From: Bacteroidales bacterium
GTDB taxonomy: Bacteria > Bacteroidota > Bacteroidia > Bacteroidales > UBA932
Reading direction: 5' to 3'
DNA: 33,592 nt
Assembly: GCA_004556005.1 (NCBI GenBank)
Contig: SFJA01000015.1
Span: 1-33,592, forward strand
The translations under genes were made by a program, and so were the position numbers. A model generated the notes under the pieces. The model was not told the origin of the DNA, ran no database searches, and worked only from the letters and a program-made list of their open reading frames with translations. Numbering within the stretch: the first letter of the stretch is position 1; each line of letters starts with the position of its first letter. This document shows positions 14,916 through 22,967 of this stretch, piece by piece.

Positions 14916-15347
14916 TCATTGATTATCATTAGCAAGGAAGATTGACAGCAGTCCTTTGCAACAAATCTGGCCGTCAACCGTTGCCTTGGCTTCAAGTACA
15001 TAATAATCTTCTTTCTTGGCCTGGAGCCTTGCCTTTACGACAATGGTATCTCCCGGCCTTACCATTTTCTTGAAACGCACCTTGTCAAGTCCGGCATACA
15101 CCGGAAGCTTGCCTTCCGGCACATTGTCGATGAGCAGTACGCAGGACTGGGCCATTATCTCGCAGATTATCACTCCCGGAACTATGGGGTTACCCGGAAA
15201 GTGACCCTTCAGAAACGGTTCGTCACCCCTGATGGTGTACTGGGCAGACACAAATTCGCCCTCCTTTTCCATCCTGTCCATCAGGAGCATTGGCTCGCGG
15301 TGGCGGAGGACCTTTTTGATTTCTTCTCCTTCAAGTACCAGTCCCAT
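14916..15347 (-). CDS. fabZ: 3-hydroxyacyl-[acyl-carrier-protein] dehydratase (FabZ)
   Basis: A 143-aa hot-dog fold dehydratase. Catalytic His49 lies in KGHFPGNPIVPG and Glu63 in ICEIMAQ, the exact FabZ pattern. The start at 15347 (MGLVLEGEEIKKVL) is chosen because it lies 2 bp after the fabF stop and matches family length; an in-frame extension to 15464 would overlap fabF and encodes an Arg-rich non-family stretch. FabZ alone, without FabA, implies saturated-chain synthesis from this cluster. Confidence 0.94.
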   Translation of the reverse strand: MGLVLEGEEIKKVLRHREPMLLMDRMEKEGEFVSAQYTIRGDEPFLKGHFPGNPIVPGVIICEIMAQSCVLLIDNVPEGKLPVYAGLDKVRFKKMVRPGDTIVVKARLQAKKEDYYVLEAKATVDGQICCKGLLSIFLANDNQ

Positions 15348-15349
15348 CG

Positions 15350-16597
15350 TCAGATCTTTTTGATTGCCACGCAGGCGTTGTGACCGCCGAATCCGAGCGA
15401 CTCGGAAACTGCAAAGTCTATGTCTTTCTTTTCGGGAACGAGCGGTGTGTAGTTGAGGTCGCATTCAGGATCCGGACTTGTCAGTCCTATGGTCGGCGGA
15501 ACAATTCCGTTCTTTACTGCAAGTGCGCTGATTACCAGCTCGATGGCTCCTGCTGCCCCAAGCATGTGTCCGTGCATTGACTTGGTCGAACTTATTGATG
15601 CCTTGCGTGCGAGGTCCTCGCCAAGGGCAAGCTTGATCGCCACGGTCTCAGCCTTGTCGTTGAGAGCGGTACCCGTTCCGTGCGCGTTTATGTACAGAGA
15701 GTCGCTCTCCTTGAATCCGCCTTCGACCAGCGAGTCCTTGATTGCCTTTGCCGTCACCGTTCCGTCCGGCCTCGGTGCGGTGTAATGGTACGCATCGCAG
15801 GTATTGCCGTAGCCGACCACTTCGGCGATGATCTCCGCTCCGCGAGCCTTTGCGTGGGAGAATTCTTCCAGAACTATCATTGCAGCGCCTTCGCCCATTA
15901 CGAATCCGCCCCTGCGGCTGTCGAACGGCAGGCAGGCGAGGGCCGGGTCCTCGGAGAGGCTGAGAGCCTTGCAGTTGGCAAAGCCGCCGATTGCGAGCGG
16001 CAGTATGGCGGCCTCTGCACCGCCGGCGATTATCGCGTCGGCACGGCCGTATTTGATTGCGAGGAAGGCCTCACCGATGGTGTTGGTGCTGGTGGCGCAG
16101 GCCGAAACCGAAGCCAGGCACACTCCGCGGGCGTTCTGTCTGATAGCGATGTTGCCTCCGGCTATGTTGGAAATCATCATAGGAACGAATAGCGGAGATA
16201 CCCTCTCAGGGCCTTCTTCATGGCAGATGATTGCCTGCTTGTATAGAGTGTTGATGCCGCCTATGCCGGAGCCTGCATATACTCCGAACCTGTCCGGATC
16301 GATGTTTTCGCCGCTGACGAGTCCGCTCTGCCTTACGGCTTCCTCTGCGGATGCAACGGCGAACTGGGTGAAACGGTCGTATCTTCTTGCGTCACCGGCA
16401 TTCATTCCAAAATCTGCAGGCTTGAAGTCCCTGACCTGCGCTGCGACACTGATAGGCAGCGGGGTGTCCTCGAATCCCGTGATGCGGTCGATGCCGCAGC
16501 GGCCCGCGAGAACGGACTCCCAAACGCTTTCCACGCTGTTTCCGATCGGGGAAATTGCCCCCAGTCCGGTTATGACTACTCTTTTGGTGTTCTCCAT
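15350..16597 (-). CDS. fabF: 3-oxoacyl-[acyl-carrier-protein] synthase II (FabF)
   Basis: A 415-aa condensing enzyme with the Cys-His-His triad: C167 in SVSACATSTNTIG, H306 in NAHGTGTALND and H344 in SMHGHMLGAAGAIE. Full length for KAS II. It is the first gene of an eight-gene operon that continues with fabZ, fabG, fabI and then the methylmalonyl-CoA decarboxylase genes. No acpP, fabD or fabH is present in the window. It diverges from the LytTR gene across only 40 bp, so the two promoters must overlap or lie back to back. Confidence 0.95.
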   Translation of the reverse strand: MENTKRVVITGLGAISPIGNSVESVWESVLAGRCGIDRITGFEDTPLPISVAAQVRDFKPADFGMNAGDARRYDRFTQFAVASAEEAVRQSGLVSGENIDPDRFGVYAGSGIGGINTLYKQAIICHEEGPERVSPLFVPMMISNIAGGNIAIRQNARGVCLASVSACATSTNTIGEAFLAIKYGRADAIIAGGAEAAILPLAIGGFANCKALSLSEDPALACLPFDSRRGGFVMGEGAAMIVLEEFSHAKARGAEIIAEVVGYGNTCDAYHYTAPRPDGTVTAKAIKDSLVEGGFKESDSLYINAHGTGTALNDKAETVAIKLALGEDLARKASISSTKSMHGHMLGAAGAIELVISALAVKNGIVPPTIGLTSPDPECDLNYTPLVPEKKDIDFAVSESLGFGGHNACVAIKKI

Positions 16598-16611
16598 AAT
16601 TTGTATATTTG
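16583..16611 (+). promoter_or_regulatory. Putative promoter of the LytTR regulator gene
   Basis: TATATTTG at 16604-16611 matches TAnnTTTG. A TTTG at 16583-16586 lies 17 nt upstream, inside the 5' end of fabF on the opposite strand. The ATG is 26 nt downstream of the -7 box. The 15-mer TAATTTGTATATTTG is shared with the IS promoter at 81-95. Confidence 0.5.
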
Positions 16612-16637
16612 CACTGTAAAATTACTTGGTTTGAATT

Positions 16638-17501
16638 ATGAACGCGCCATCTTCATTTCTGAAAAAACGGTTTCACCTGATGATGATTATGTTCGTGACA
16701 CTGTTCTCATTCGTGTTTATATCCGTGTACAAGCCGTTTAACTCGGCATTGTGGCTTGGGGTGGACAGTCTGAGGCATTTCAAGTTTACCTTGGCGTTCT
16801 ATCTCGTATGCCTGCTGTTCATCGCCCTCAGCAGAACCCTGCTCTACCGTCAGGAAGGGGAAAAGACCATCTCCCTGCGCAAAGCGGTATTGTGGCTGTT
16901 GGCAGAATATGTCGTCATAGCCGTGCTGTACATACTTTTCACCGTGTTCTTTGACCTCAGGCATCCGTCGATAACCTTCAGTTTCGTCCTTCAGGTGATA
17001 GTCTGCACCGCACTGATTCTGGCCATCCCTTACTTCATCTGCCTGCTTTACGCAACCATACTTGACTGCAGGGAGGAAATCCAGGCGCTCAAGCTCCGCC
17101 AGTCGGGTCTTGAGACGGAAGGCGAGGCATCGATGCTCAGCTTCAAGGACCGCAGCGGGTCGGTTAAACTTTCCGCGGATCCCGATGATATCTTCTACAT
17201 CGACTCTCAGGACAACTACGTCAACATACATTACTTCCTTGACGGAAAGATGTCCACCTACCTGCTTCGCAACAGCACTTCGGAAGTAGAGTCGGCGCTT
17301 GCACAGACCCCGATTGTGCGCTGTCACCGCTCGTATATGGTCAATCTGAACCACGTCAGGGTGCTCAGACATTCCAAGGGCAAGGCTTTCATGCTTCTGG
17401 ACTGTGACGCTGCAATAAGTGTTCCTGTCTCGAGAAGTTATTACAAACAGCTTAAGGAGCTCATTGCTCCGGAGAAGATCGAGCGTTCGGCCAAAGCCTG
17501 A
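16638..17501 (+). CDS. Membrane-anchored LytTR-family transcriptional regulator
   Basis: A 287-aa protein with four predicted membrane helices in the N-terminal half (about 15-35, 50-68, 82-104 and 112-138), followed by a LytTR DNA-binding domain (about 170-278). Family signatures in the latter are DIFYIDSQDNYVNIHY and PIVRCHRSYMVNLNHV. There is no response-receiver domain, so it is a one-component membrane regulator rather than a classical AgrA/LytR two-component protein. It is followed after 136 bp by an MscS-like gene whose upstream region carries three phased GGCGAA repeats, a plausible target. Signal and ligand are unknown. Confidence 0.88.
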   Translation: MNAPSSFLKKRFHLMMIMFVTLFSFVFISVYKPFNSALWLGVDSLRHFKFTLAFYLVCLLFIALSRTLLYRQEGEKTISLRKAVLWLLAEYVVIAVLYILFTVFFDLRHPSITFSFVLQVIVCTALILAIPYFICLLYATILDCREEIQALKLRQSGLETEGEASMLSFKDRSGSVKLSADPDDIFYIDSQDNYVNIHYFLDGKMSTYLLRNSTSEVESALAQTPIVRCHRSYMVNLNHVRVLRHSKGKAFMLLDCDAAISVPVSRSYYKQLKELIAPEKIERSAKA

Positions 17502-17564
17502 ACCCGTCTTCAGTGCAAATTTACATTTTTTCCCCGAGCTGGAGCCATTATGCCTGCCTAATGT

Positions 17565-17612
17565 GGCGAATTGCATCGGGATTTGGCGAATAACGGCACA
17601 GAATAGGGCGAA
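17565..17612 (+). promoter_or_regulatory. Three phased GGCGAA direct repeats upstream of mscS (candidate LytTR operator)
   Basis: GGCGAA occurs at 17565-17570, 17585-17590 and 17607-17612, in contexts GTGGCGAATT, TTGGCGAATA and AGGGCGAAAT. Start-to-start spacing is 20 and 22 bp, about two helical turns. LytTR proteins typically bind pairs of short direct repeats about 21-22 bp apart. The repeats end just upstream of a TACCTTTG box. Binding by the adjacent regulator is an inference. Confidence 0.5.
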
Positions 17613-17618
17613 ATTTGC

Positions 17619-17626
17619 TACCTTTG
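17619..17626 (+). promoter_or_regulatory. Possible -7 promoter element of the mscS-mreB unit
   Basis: TACCTTTG fits TAnnTTTG. No good TTTG is seen at the usual -33 distance, which would suit an activator-dependent promoter. It ends only 11 nt before the ATG at 17638, so any transcript from it would be nearly leaderless. Confidence 0.35.
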
Positions 17627-17637
17627 AACTCTCGATT

Positions 17638-19935
17638 ATGAAGAAGTTAAAGACATTTGCAGCAATATTGGTGCTCCTGCTGGCCTCAGTGGCGGCTGGA
17701 GCCGTGATAAATACGGAAAACCTTCCCCAGACCCTTTTCGAACTGAGGACCGAGTTGTCCAGAGAGTACAACTCCAGGAATGCGAGGGGACGGATGATGG
17801 AGCGTATGGACAGCCTGCAGCACCATAAGCTCGTTGATGCCATAAAGAAATGCAACGAGCTTTCGCTGATGCTCTACTCCCAGAACCAGGAGTACACCTT
17901 CGATATGACCTACGCCCTCGAGGAAGTGACGCGCGAGTATCAGGACTTCCAGCGCAGTCGTATGCCGTTTGACGAAATGCAGGAGCATCTTGATACCGAA
18001 ATAGACAAATTTACGCGCCTGCTTGCTTCCCTGGAACAGCTTCCTGTCCACGATTCTTCCCCTGCAGAACCATCGGACAGCCTTGACGCCATAGTGATGC
18101 AGTATCCTTTCTACCTTGATGAAAATGCGCTCGAGGACAGGGACAGCTGCATTTTCTATGTGAAGGGCATACTTGAAATGTATCAAGACACCAAGCAGCG
18201 CATTATCAACGACAACAAGTATTACGAAGAAGCAGCAGAACGCCTAAAGGAATCCTATGATTATGCGCAGGAACGCTACAGCCTGCTGCAGAAGAAGATG
18301 TTTACCAGGAACCGGAACAATTTCTTCCAGACCCTTGCTTCTTTCGGTTTCTCCTGGCGCGCTGCCGTCCAGGATGCCTCTCGCAAATACAGCCATTACC
18401 GTTTCGACTTCAGGTTTTCCTTACAGCTGATATTGAACTACATCTGGCTTATTCTGGCACTTCTGCTCTCTATCTTTGCCAGAATGAGGGGAGACAGGCT
18501 CAAGCGCTGCATCAAGGTATTTATGCCAACCTGCCTGCTGGGTCTCACTGTGATAGTGCTACGTATCATCTTCATCCCCAACAGCCTGCTCAACATAATC
18601 TTTCCTCCGCTCATACTGGCATTTTTCCTGTGGCAGTTCTTCTCCTTCAAGGCCTACTCCCGCAGCCTGATGCTCACGGACCGAGTGACGAGCATAGTCG
18701 GCATAGCCGTGACACTTACGGCAATAGTGATGTCCTGGATGGGATACGTGATGCTTTCCGTGCTGGTAGTGATATGGTGGCTGTTCCAACTTGCCGTGAT
18801 TGAGTCGCTTACGGCTTTTTCCGCCTTGCTCGAACGCTACTCTCGCAGCAGACTGCGGAAAAAGATAAATGCATACAAGTCAGACAACCCTTTCATCGGA
18901 GACAAGAACGTCAAAGGCCAGTACATACGCATAACCTGGTGGTACGACCTTGTGCAGATGGTGGTGATTCCTGTAATTGCGATAGTCTCCGTCCCTGCCT
19001 GTGTGCTGCTTGCGCTCGATGTCTTTGACCTCACGGAAATTTTCCGAGAGCTGGCGGTAACCGAATTCTTCGACCTCAAGGACACCGAAGGCAATGCCAT
19101 TCTCAATCTCTCTGCATACAGGATAGTCGTGGTTCTGGTACTCTTTTTCCTGTTCAGATATCTGGCATATCTTGCAAAGTCATTCTACAGGGACATCAAG
19201 CTCAGGACCTTCCGCATGGCCAAAGGCAAACGCTACATACACACCAATGACATCAACCTTACACTTGCCAACAATGTAATCAGCATACTTGTCTGGGGCT
19301 GCTATGCCATACTGATAGTCACGCTGCTCAACATACCTACAGGCACGATTTCCATCATTGCAGCGGGTCTTGCAACCGGTCTCGGTCTTGCGATGAGGGA
19401 CATACTCAACAACTTCATCTACGGAATCCAGCTTATGTCAGGCCGCTTGAGGGTCGGCGACTGGGTCGAATGCGACGGTGTCAGGGGAAAGGTAACGTCC
19501 ATCAGCTACCAGAGCACGCAGATCCAGACCATTGACAGCGCCGAGATGTCCTTCCTCAATACCTCCCTGTTTAACAAGAACTTCAAGAACCTTACAAAGA
19601 ACAACCCTTACGAACTTGTAAAGATCGGTGTCGGCGTAAGTTACGGAACTGACGTAAACCGTACGAGAGAACTTCTGCTCGAGGCTCTCGAACAACTTAA
19701 GACCAAGGATGAGTTTGAAAGGGACATAGTGGACCCAGCACGCGGCATTTCCGTTGTGTTCGATGGTTTCGGAGACAGTTCCGTTGACCTTATGGTAGTT
19801 CAGTTTGTCCTGGTCAGCCAGAAGGCGGCTTATTCTTCAGCTGCCCGTGAACTGATATACAACACGCTCAATACTAATGGAATAGAGATACCGTTCCCTC
19901 AGAGGGACATTCATATCATCAATAAAACAGATTAA
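17638..19935 (+). CDS. MscS-family mechanosensitive ion channel with large N-terminal domain
   Basis: A 765-aa protein. The start at 17638 gives a clean signal peptide (MKKLKTFAAILVLLLASVAAG); upstream in-frame codons lack family character. Residues about 25-250 form a charged, helical presumably periplasmic domain, followed by about eight or nine membrane helices (from about 265). The pore helix is AAGLATGLGLAMRDILNNF (about 573-591). The MscS beta domain follows, with GRLRVGDWVECDGVRGKVTSI, and a C-terminal alpha/beta domain with VGVSYGTDVNRTRELL. Members of this large type relieve hypo-osmotic pressure. It ends 5 bp before an MreB homologue, so co-transcription is likely. It is far longer than E. 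coli MscS (286 aa) and resembles the multi-helix Bacteroidetes forms. Confidence 0.92.
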   Translation: MKKLKTFAAILVLLLASVAAGAVINTENLPQTLFELRTELSREYNSRNARGRMMERMDSLQHHKLVDAIKKCNELSLMLYSQNQEYTFDMTYALEEVTREYQDFQRSRMPFDEMQEHLDTEIDKFTRLLASLEQLPVHDSSPAEPSDSLDAIVMQYPFYLDENALEDRDSCIFYVKGILEMYQDTKQRIINDNKYYEEAAERLKESYDYAQERYSLLQKKMFTRNRNNFFQTLASFGFSWRAAVQDASRKYSHYRFDFRFSLQLILNYIWLILALLLSIFARMRGDRLKRCIKVFMPTCLLGLTVIVLRIIFIPNSLLNIIFPPLILAFFLWQFFSFKAYSRSLMLTDRVTSIVGIAVTLTAIVMSWMGYVMLSVLVVIWWLFQLAVIESLTAFSALLERYSRSRLRKKINAYKSDNPFIGDKNVKGQYIRITWWYDLVQMVVIPVIAIVSVPACVLLALDVFDLTEIFRELAVTEFFDLKDTEGNAILNLSAYRIVVVLVLFFLFRYLAYLAKSFYRDIKLRTFRMAKGKRYIHTNDINLTLANNVISILVWGCYAILIVTLLNIPTGTISIIAAGLATGLGLAMRDILNNFIYGIQLMSGRLRVGDWVECDGVRGKVTSISYQSTQIQTIDSAEMSFLNTSLFNKNFKNLTKNNPYELVKIGVGVSYGTDVNRTRELLLEALEQLKTKDEFERDIVDPARGISVVFDGFGDSSVDLMVVQFVLVSQKAAYSSAARELIYNTLNTNGIEIPFPQRDIHIINKTD

Positions 19936-19940
19936 TCGAG

Positions 19941-20966
19941 ATGTCATTTATGAAGCACGAGTTGGCCATTGACCTCGGAACAGCCAACACAGTCATTTAT
20001 CAGAACGACAAGGTGGTGCTCGACGAACCGAGCATCGTAGCGATACAGAGCCGGACAGGCAACCTTATGGCCATAGGCCGTCAGGCCCAGTTGATGGAAG
20101 GCAGGGAAAATCCCGGAATCGTAACAATCAGGCCGCTTGTCAGCGGAGTCATTGCGGACTTCAATGCCGCCGAGCTTATGATCAAGGGCTTTATCCAGAA
20201 GGCTAGCGGGGCGCACAGCAAGCTCTTTACTCCGAGCTACAAGCTGGTCATAGGCATACCAAAGGGCAGTACCCCGGTGGAAATCAAGGCGGTGCGCGAC
20301 TCTTCCGAACACGCCGGAGGCCGTGAAGTATATCTTGTATATGAACCTATGGCAAGCGCCCTGGGCATTGGCTTGAACGTACTTGACCCTCAGGGCAATA
20401 TGATTGTCGATATAGGCGGAGGTACCACGGAGATAGCCGTAATCTCGCTTGGAGGCATAGTCGCTTCCAACAGCATAAGAGTAGCCGGAAACGAAATCAC
20501 CAAGGACATTGCAGAGTATCTCAGCCGCCAGCACGGCGTCAAGGTTGGACTCCCGACAGCCGAACAGATCAAGTTCAAGGTTGGTTCAGTCCTTCAGGAA
20601 CTGCCTGCTGACGTTGAGGTTCCGGAGCCTTACGTCATCAGGGGCAAGAACATAGTGACCGCACATCCCGTGGAGTCCGAAGTTACGTATCAGGAGATTG
20701 CCCACTGCATTGACGGTACCGTCCACAAGATTGAGGAGGGCATACAGCAGGTGCTCAACCAGACCCCTCCCGAACTGTATTCCGACATTGTCGAGAACGG
20801 TATATGGCTTGCCGGTGGCGGTGCTCTCCTAAGGGGAATCGCCCAAAGGTTCACCGACGCCACCGGCATCACTTTCCACGTAGCCGAAGACCCGCTCAAG
20901 GCAGTAGGCAGGGGAGCCTGCGCTGCACTCAAGCACGTCTCCCACTATCCATTCCTTATGCGATAG
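19941..20966 (+). CDS. mreB: MreB-family actin-like cell-shape protein
   Basis: A 341-aa actin-fold ATPase. Visible motifs are phosphate-1 LAIDLGTANTVIYQ (residues 8-21), phosphate-2 VDIGGGTTEIAVIS and adenosine LAGGGALLRGIAQR, all diagnostic of MreB. MreB filaments guide lateral cell-wall synthesis at the inner membrane. Unlike the usual arrangement, no mreC, mreD, PBP2 or rodA follows; it is the second gene of a unit with the MscS-like channel 5 bp upstream. It could be the main MreB relocated, or a paralogue. The stop lies one base from the stop of the convergent phosphorylase gene. Confidence 0.93.
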   Translation: MSFMKHELAIDLGTANTVIYQNDKVVLDEPSIVAIQSRTGNLMAIGRQAQLMEGRENPGIVTIRPLVSGVIADFNAAELMIKGFIQKASGAHSKLFTPSYKLVIGIPKGSTPVEIKAVRDSSEHAGGREVYLVYEPMASALGIGLNVLDPQGNMIVDIGGGTTEIAVISLGGIVASNSIRVAGNEITKDIAEYLSRQHGVKVGLPTAEQIKFKVGSVLQELPADVEVPEPYVIRGKNIVTAHPVESEVTYQEIAHCIDGTVHKIEEGIQQVLNQTPPELYSDIVENGIWLAGGGALLRGIAQRFTDATGITFHVAEDPLKAVGRGACAALKHVSHYPFLMR

Positions 20967-20967
20967 T

Positions 20968-21837
20968 TCAGTCTGTAAGCTTGTCAACTACAAGTTTGAT
21001 GAGCTTTGCCACCTGAGGCTTGTAGTCAGTATTTGCATCCTTGAGGTAACGGTGTGCGATTGCGCAGCACACCGTGATTGCCTCGTGTCCGAGGTGTCCG
21101 GCCATGCCTGCAATTGCCGATCCTTCCATTTCGAAATTGGTGATCTTATGGTCGCCATAAACAAAGCTCTCCACCCTTTCGAGCATGTCAGGCATAGCAA
21201 GGCCCAGACGCACCACGCGTCCCTGAGGTCCGTAGAAACCCGGAGCTGAAATTGTCATACCCCTGACGGTAGAGTCTGCAAACAGCTCGATGAGCTTGTT
21301 GGAAGCCTTTGCAAAATAAGGTACAGGCAGGCTTGCAGGCCAGTTCATATGCTTCATGAATGCCTCTTCCATAGCCGTATCGGTAATCTCCTCACGCTTT
21401 GCATACCAGTTGAGCAGTCCGTCAAATCCTATGGAGTAGTGAGAGAGAATAAATGACCCCAGGGGAATCTCCGGCTGTATAGCACCGCAGGTTCCAAGTC
21501 TAACTATGTTGAGTGTCCTGTGCACGTCCTTGACTTCCCTTGTTTCAAAATCGATGTTTGCAAGAGCGTCAAGCTCAGTCATCACGATGTCGATGTTGTC
21601 GGTTCCGATTCCAGTGGACAATACAGTAACCCTGTGTCCGTTCCTGGAACCGGTGAAGGAAACAAACTCGCGTGAAGCATTGCGGCACTCAATCGTGTCG
21701 AAATGCTGCTCGAACATCTGCACCCTTCCCGGGTCACCTACAAGGATTACATTGTCTGCAAGCTGCTCCGGTCTGATATGAAGGTGGAACACGGATCCGT
21801 CAGCATTGATTATCAGTTCAGATTCTGCTATTCTCAT
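20968..21837 (-). CDS. udp: Nucleoside phosphorylase, uridine phosphorylase-like
   Basis: A 289-aa NP-I family phosphorylase that splits a nucleoside with phosphate into base and ribose-1-phosphate. The phosphate-binding GDPGRVQ (34-40), STGIGTDNID (74-83) and RLGTCGAI (113-120) are visible. The ribose-binding FEMEGSAI segment gives M237 and E238. Length exceeds the 250-aa E. coli Udp, as in other Bacteroidetes members. Uridine is the most likely substrate, but purine nucleosides cannot be excluded. Its start overlaps the stop of the tocopherol-cyclase-like gene by 4 bp (ATGA), so it is the last gene of the long minus-strand operon. Confidence 0.88.
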   Translation of the reverse strand: MRIAESELIINADGSVFHLHIRPEQLADNVILVGDPGRVQMFEQHFDTIECRNASREFVSFTGSRNGHRVTVLSTGIGTDNIDIVMTELDALANIDFETREVKDVHRTLNIVRLGTCGAIQPEIPLGSFILSHYSIGFDGLLNWYAKREEITDTAMEEAFMKHMNWPASLPVPYFAKASNKLIELFADSTVRGMTISAPGFYGPQGRVVRLGLAMPDMLERVESFVYGDHKITNFEMEGSAIAGMAGHLGHEAITVCCAIAHRYLKDANTDYKPQVAKLIKLVVDKLTD

Positions 21838-22967
21838 AATGTTGGTTTTTTAGTTGGTTTGTTCTGCAAATTTACTTTTTTTCCTTTGTCGTCAAACACT
21901 CCAAGCTCGCAATATGCGTTCCTGAGCTTGAGGTCCAGCTTTTTTCGGCCGAATTGTTCCAGCACCACGCTGCCAAATGCCCCGCTTCCGCTGACAAGTC
22001 TGCTGCGCGAACCGGACGGCAGGGAAGAGTAGCGCATCCTGAGCATATTCCGTTTATTGCAGCAAAGATTGAGCGTGAGCGTATAGCGAGGCGTTTTCAT
22101 CACAATGTTCCACTGAACCTTGAATCGCCTTTCCGTGCAATCCATTCTGCAGCGGCACAGTCCGACAGGATCGAAAGGGTCGAACAAATACTCCCTGCCT
22201 TCTGCAACCAAAGCAACCAGAGCCTTGCCGGCAGATCTTCCTCCGGCTCCTCCGAATATGCACAAGGCGCTGTCTTTCAGTAGTTTGTCCTCAACGTTGG
22301 AAAGCTGTCCGCCATTTATCCTGATATGCGGACTGGCCCATCCCTGGCCGATTATCATATCGCAGTAGCCGTTGCTGCCTCCAGGGTTGACCTTGTACCT
22401 CTCCCCGTTCCAGACTACCTCACCCCTCATCTCACAACTCATACCCTCGGCATGCCAGACGGTGCCGCCCGCCATCTTCATCACCGCAAGACTGCGCGAT
22501 GACAGCCTGCAACTGCGTTTCTTCTTGATTATCAGACTCCAGGCAATTTCTCCGCTATCGCTCAGAAGGTCCTTGTTGTCCTTTGCCTCATCCTGTCCCA
22601 CACGAATGCTGCCGTGGGTTCCGTTCTCGGTAAGGAAGCATTCGCCCGCAGAAACCGAAAATGGGTAGCCGAGTTCCAGTTCGATTCGCGAGCATCCCCA
22701 ATATTTGTGCAGTTGCGCGCCGTCTTCTCCCCAGCAACCCGCCTTGACCATAAGGAATGACGGCAGGTCGCCCTTTTGCCGGGCAAATACTGCCTTGGGC
22801 CTTCCGGCCTGCGGATTGCAAATGTAAAATTCGACAAAAAAGGACTTGCGCCTGCCTGTCTGCACATTGCTTGCAGTGAACGAATGCCACCAGCGCTGGT
22901 AGCCGTTGCCGGCAAGTTTCCCTTGCAGGGAGAATGCGTTTCTGGAAATGTCGTGTCTGTTGAACAT
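21834..22967 (-). CDS. Tocopherol cyclase-like family protein
   Basis: A 377-aa protein without signal peptide. Its motifs recall the tocopherol-cyclase-like family known from anaerobic Firmicutes: GYQRWWHSFTASN near residue 22, FFVEFYICNPQAGR, KAGCWGEDGAQLHKYWG, a WHAEGM motif near 170 and a GYCDMIIGQGWASPH block. In plants and cyanobacteria the family closes the chromanol ring of tocopherol; in gut anaerobes the substrate is unknown, and the fold (two lipocalin-like barrels) suggests binding of a hydrophobic ligand. Coupled translation with both neighbours (TGATG with the radical SAM gene, ATGA with the phosphorylase gene) is evident. The assignment rests on remembered family motifs; function is open. 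Confidence 0.72.
   Translation of the reverse strand: MFNRHDISRNAFSLQGKLAGNGYQRWWHSFTASNVQTGRRKSFFVEFYICNPQAGRPKAVFARQKGDLPSFLMVKAGCWGEDGAQLHKYWGCSRIELELGYPFSVSAGECFLTENGTHGSIRVGQDEAKDNKDLLSDSGEIAWSLIIKKKRSCRLSSRSLAVMKMAGGTVWHAEGMSCEMRGEVVWNGERYKVNPGGSNGYCDMIIGQGWASPHIRINGGQLSNVEDKLLKDSALCIFGGAGGRSAGKALVALVAEGREYLFDPFDPVGLCRCRMDCTERRFKVQWNIVMKTPRYTLTLNLCCNKRNMLRMRYSSLPSGSRSRLVSGSGAFGSVVLEQFGRKKLDLKLRNAYCELGVFDDKGKKVNLQNKPTKKPTL

Noticed and set aside
17419..17637. Earlier start of the MscS gene inside the LytTR gene
   Set aside because: The in-frame segment overlaps LytTR coding sequence and the start at 17638 gives a clean signal peptide.
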